A DNA stretch of 33,489 bases from Avisuccinivibrio_A sp964651505 (GTDB taxonomy: Bacteria > Pseudomonadota > Gammaproteobacteria > Enterobacterales > Succinivibrionaceae): NCBI GenBank assembly GCA_964651505.1, contig CAZYXT010000009.1, forward strand, positions 1-33,489, given 5' to 3'. Shown in pieces: positions 32,201 to 33,489 of this stretch. The position numbers and the translations under genes are program-made. The notes under the pieces were generated by a model that was not told where the DNA came from, ran no database searches, and worked only from the letters and a program-made list of their open reading frames with translations. Position 1 is the first letter of the stretch. The number at the start of each line of letters is the position of its first letter.

Positions 32201-32476
32201 CGAGCCTGCGGCTATGGCCTTGCAGGCATCGCACTCATTGCAGGGGGCAGAGGAGACGCCCTGCCTGCATTGCAATGACTTGGCCATGATGCGGGCAATG
32301 GTGGTCTTGCCGATGCCGCGGGTGCCGGTCAGCAAATAGGCATGGTGGATGCGCTTGGCATCGATGGTATTGGCTAAGGCATTTAAGACATGAACCTGCC
32401 CGACCACGTCTTTAAAGTTTTGGGGGCGGTACTTGCGCGCTAAAGCTAAATACTCTGAATTGGTAGCATTGGCCAT
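29238..32476 (-). CDS. dnaX: DNA polymerase III subunits tau (frameshifted) and gamma
   Basis: DnaX is the clamp-loader ATPase. The zero frame from the ATG at 32476 gives a 376-residue gamma-like product ending at TAA 31346-31348. It has Walker A GTRGIGKT (51-58), zinc Cys70/79/82/85, Walker B IIDEVH (130-135), and SRCLQFQLK. At an A10 tract (31365-31374) the frame continues in -1: EKKKFWAGEIIS instead of EKKNFGQGR-stop. This gives a tau of about 1,079 residues, ending at 29238. The extra part contains a long acidic Ala/Pro/Gln-rich linker and a C-terminal domain (MDLNNMDKAVLVHGSLEF to GELLNDPNLQQLAKAFKED) resembling tau domain V, which binds the polymerase alpha subunit. E. coli tau is 643 residues, so the linker here is hugely expanded. 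apt lies upstream as in E. coli, but ybaB and recR do not follow. Confidence 0.9.
31338..31374 (-). promoter_or_regulatory. dnaX programmed frameshift / slippage site
   Basis: On the minus strand the sequence is CCCCG, then A10 (31365-31374), then TTTTGGG. Five to ten bases later a stem forms: GGAGA (31353-31349) pairs with TCTCC (31345-31341) around TAA, the gamma stop codon, and an outer GGC pairs with GCC (31338-31340). One extra A in the mRNA, or a -1 ribosome slip, joins gamma to the tau tail. E. coli uses A AAA AAG with a hairpin, and Thermus uses transcriptional slippage on an A9 tract. No strong internal ribosome-like stimulator is seen upstream. Confidence 0.85.
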
Positions 32477-32540
32477 GATGATATCTGTCCGCTGTGCTCT
32501 GTTTTTTACCTGAATCTGTGATTTGAGGCTGCAAAAATGA

Positions 32541-32577
32541 CCGGGCGCCTCTTCTGCCCCGGGCTTTTTTGGGCCTT
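32541..32577 (-). terminator. Hairpin between apt and dnaX, possibly bidirectional terminator
   Basis: CCGGGC (32541-32546) pairs with GCCCCGG (32556-32562, one bulge). On the minus strand the stem is followed by TCATTTTT, on the plus strand by GCTTTTTT. It lies just after the apt stop, so it may reduce read-through from apt into dnaX. Confidence 0.6.
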
Positions 32578-32587
32578 ATTTTATTTG

Positions 32588-33157
32588 TCAGTGGCCCGGG
32601 AATTTTACCAGCGACAGGCACTCGACATGATGCTCGTTTTTTATCTTGGAGACGCCTCCCAAATCAAACAACTCGATGACGAATGCAGCTCCCACGATCT
32701 CAGCTTCCAATTTGCGCATCAGCCTGATCATGGCGCACACGGTGCCGGCCGTGGCAATCAGATCATCGACAATCAGCACCCGCTCGCCCTTTTTGACCGC
32801 GTCGACATGCACCTGAAGAGTGTTTTGTCCGTACTCGAGATCATAATCCTCGGCGATGATTTCTCTTGGGAGTTTGCCTGGTTTCCTGACCAAAGCCAAG
32901 CCGCAGCGCAGCCTGTCGGCCAAAGCCGCTCCGAATACAAAACCGCGAGCCTCGGCAGCTGCCACCTTGTCAATCCTCTGATCTTTATAGGCTTCGTACA
33001 AAAGATTTAAGGTTAATTGAAAAGCCTTGCGGTCTTCGACCAATGAGGTCACATCCCGAAACAAGATGCCGGTCTTGGGGTAGTCGGGGATGCTGCGAAT
33101 GGAGGATTTGATGCAGGCAATGCTTTCATCATAGTAAGGAAGCTGCTGAATGTTCAC
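32588..33157 (-). CDS. apt: Adenine phosphoribosyltransferase
   Basis: Apt salvages adenine to AMP using PRPP in the cytoplasm. It has 189 residues (E. coli 183). PKTGILFRDVTSL is the typical N-terminal motif, AAEARGFVFGAALA and LVRKPGKLP form the purine pocket and flexible loop, and RVLIVDDLIATAGT (126-139) is the PRPP-binding motif. The start is GTG at 33157 with GAGG about 7 bases upstream (AACATTCAGCAGC follows). It lies directly upstream of dnaX, conserving the apt-dnaX order of enteric bacteria, with a hairpin in the 111-base gap. Confidence 0.96.
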   Translation of the reverse strand: MNIQQLPYYDESIACIKSSIRSIPDYPKTGILFRDVTSLVEDRKAFQLTLNLLYEAYKDQRIDKVAAAEARGFVFGAALADRLRCGLALVRKPGKLPREIIAEDYDLEYGQNTLQVHVDAVKKGERVLIVDDLIATAGTVCAMIRLMRKLEAEIVGAAFVIELFDLGGVSKIKNEHHVECLSLVKFPGH

Positions 33158-33190
33158 TTTGGTACCTCAAAAAACGCCACAATCGTTAAA

Positions 33191-33219
33191 ATTATAGACT
33201 ATCTTCAAAGCTTTTGGCA
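33191..33219 (-). promoter_or_regulatory. Putative promoter of apt
   Basis: On the minus strand a consensus TATAAT (33191-33196) is preceded at 17 bases by TGCCAA (33214-33219), a poor -35. The start would be near 33184, about 27 bases before the apt GTG. Confidence 0.55.
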
Positions 33220-33489
33220 TGGCAAAGCTGATTTTAACGATTTTGCCCGATCTTGCAGGTGCAATCTTGGCGCATCTTCTCTTTGAAGAGAGGTCATCTG
33301 GCATCGCGTTAAGCCTCTTAACATGAGCACAGGGCAACAAAGTGCAATTTGCCCTGATTTTAAAGGCTGCCGCCTCTGCAAATAAAAGTCGCCGCTCTTT
33401 TAAAAGGGCGATGCTTGCTCTAAACTTGAGGCAAAAATGCCGCCTGAGCGCAAGCGCCCGGCACCTTCTTGCAACCTGACCTTAAGATG
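33220..33489. other. Right-edge region, no gene recognised
   Basis: No ORF with protein character reaches the window edge. A near loop-less inverted repeat occurs at about 33391-33408 (CGCTCTTTT / AAAAGGGCG). Nothing else stands out. Confidence 0.35.

Noticed and set aside
1..33489. tRNA, rRNA genes or CRISPR arrays
   Set aside because: No cloverleaf with a GGTTCGAATCC-type arm, no rRNA signature and no regularly spaced direct repeats were seen by eye. A covariance-model scan would settle small RNAs.

Overview
The window looks like chromosomal DNA of a Gram-negative gammaproteobacterium. The indications are lpxK and kdsB for lipid A and Kdo, ppiD, a fused trpCF, a TrpE close to the enterobacterial type, and apt next to dnaX. 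A free-standing sucCD without neighbouring oxoglutarate dehydrogenase genes, together with the general protein style, would fit a succinate-forming anaerobe such as the Succinivibrionaceae. That family placement is inference.

Layout: (1) 247-2630, minus strand, hisC and aroA translationally coupled. (2) 2853-5160, plus strand, a trp leader peptide and attenuator followed by trpE and trpG. (3) 5161-10103, an accessory island: a truncated, frameshifted sugar acetyltransferase pseudogene, a small coiled-coil ORF, a minus-strand DDE transposase with four AT-hook motifs in its tail, and a complete plus-strand IS4-superfamily element with terminal inverted repeats. (4) 10172-14988, plus strand, a second and different trp leader and attenuator followed by trpD, trpCF, trpB, trpA and a strong terminator. 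(5) 15105-16964, a Sel1-repeat protein. (6) 17120-18967, minus strand, lpxK-kdsB. (7) 19400-21646, sucC-sucD. (8) 21810-22226, an exported cyclophilin-like small protein, convergent with ppiD (22485-24401, minus). (9) 24599-26834, metG. (10) 27122-29287, a NERD-domain protein with a long coiled coil and an unrecognised C-terminal region. (11) 29238-33157, minus strand, apt then dnaX, where dnaX carries an A10 frameshift site that yields short (gamma) and very long (tau) products.

How the genes work together: AroA makes the chorismate precursor. TrpE/TrpG convert chorismate to anthranilate, and TrpD/TrpCF/TrpB/TrpA finish tryptophan. The pathway is split into two transcription units and each has its own Trp-codon leader peptide and 1:2 / 2:3 / 3:4 attenuator. 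The cell therefore appears to have two tryptophan-sensing switches about 7.3 kb apart, with the island between them.

Most notable points: the duplicated trp attenuators; an IS whose promoter lies inside a palindrome built from the same motif as its terminal repeats; the AT-hook transposase; the dnaX A10 slippery tract with the gamma stop codon in a hairpin loop, feeding a roughly 1,079-residue tau; and the NERD protein. I saw no tRNA, rRNA or CRISPR array.
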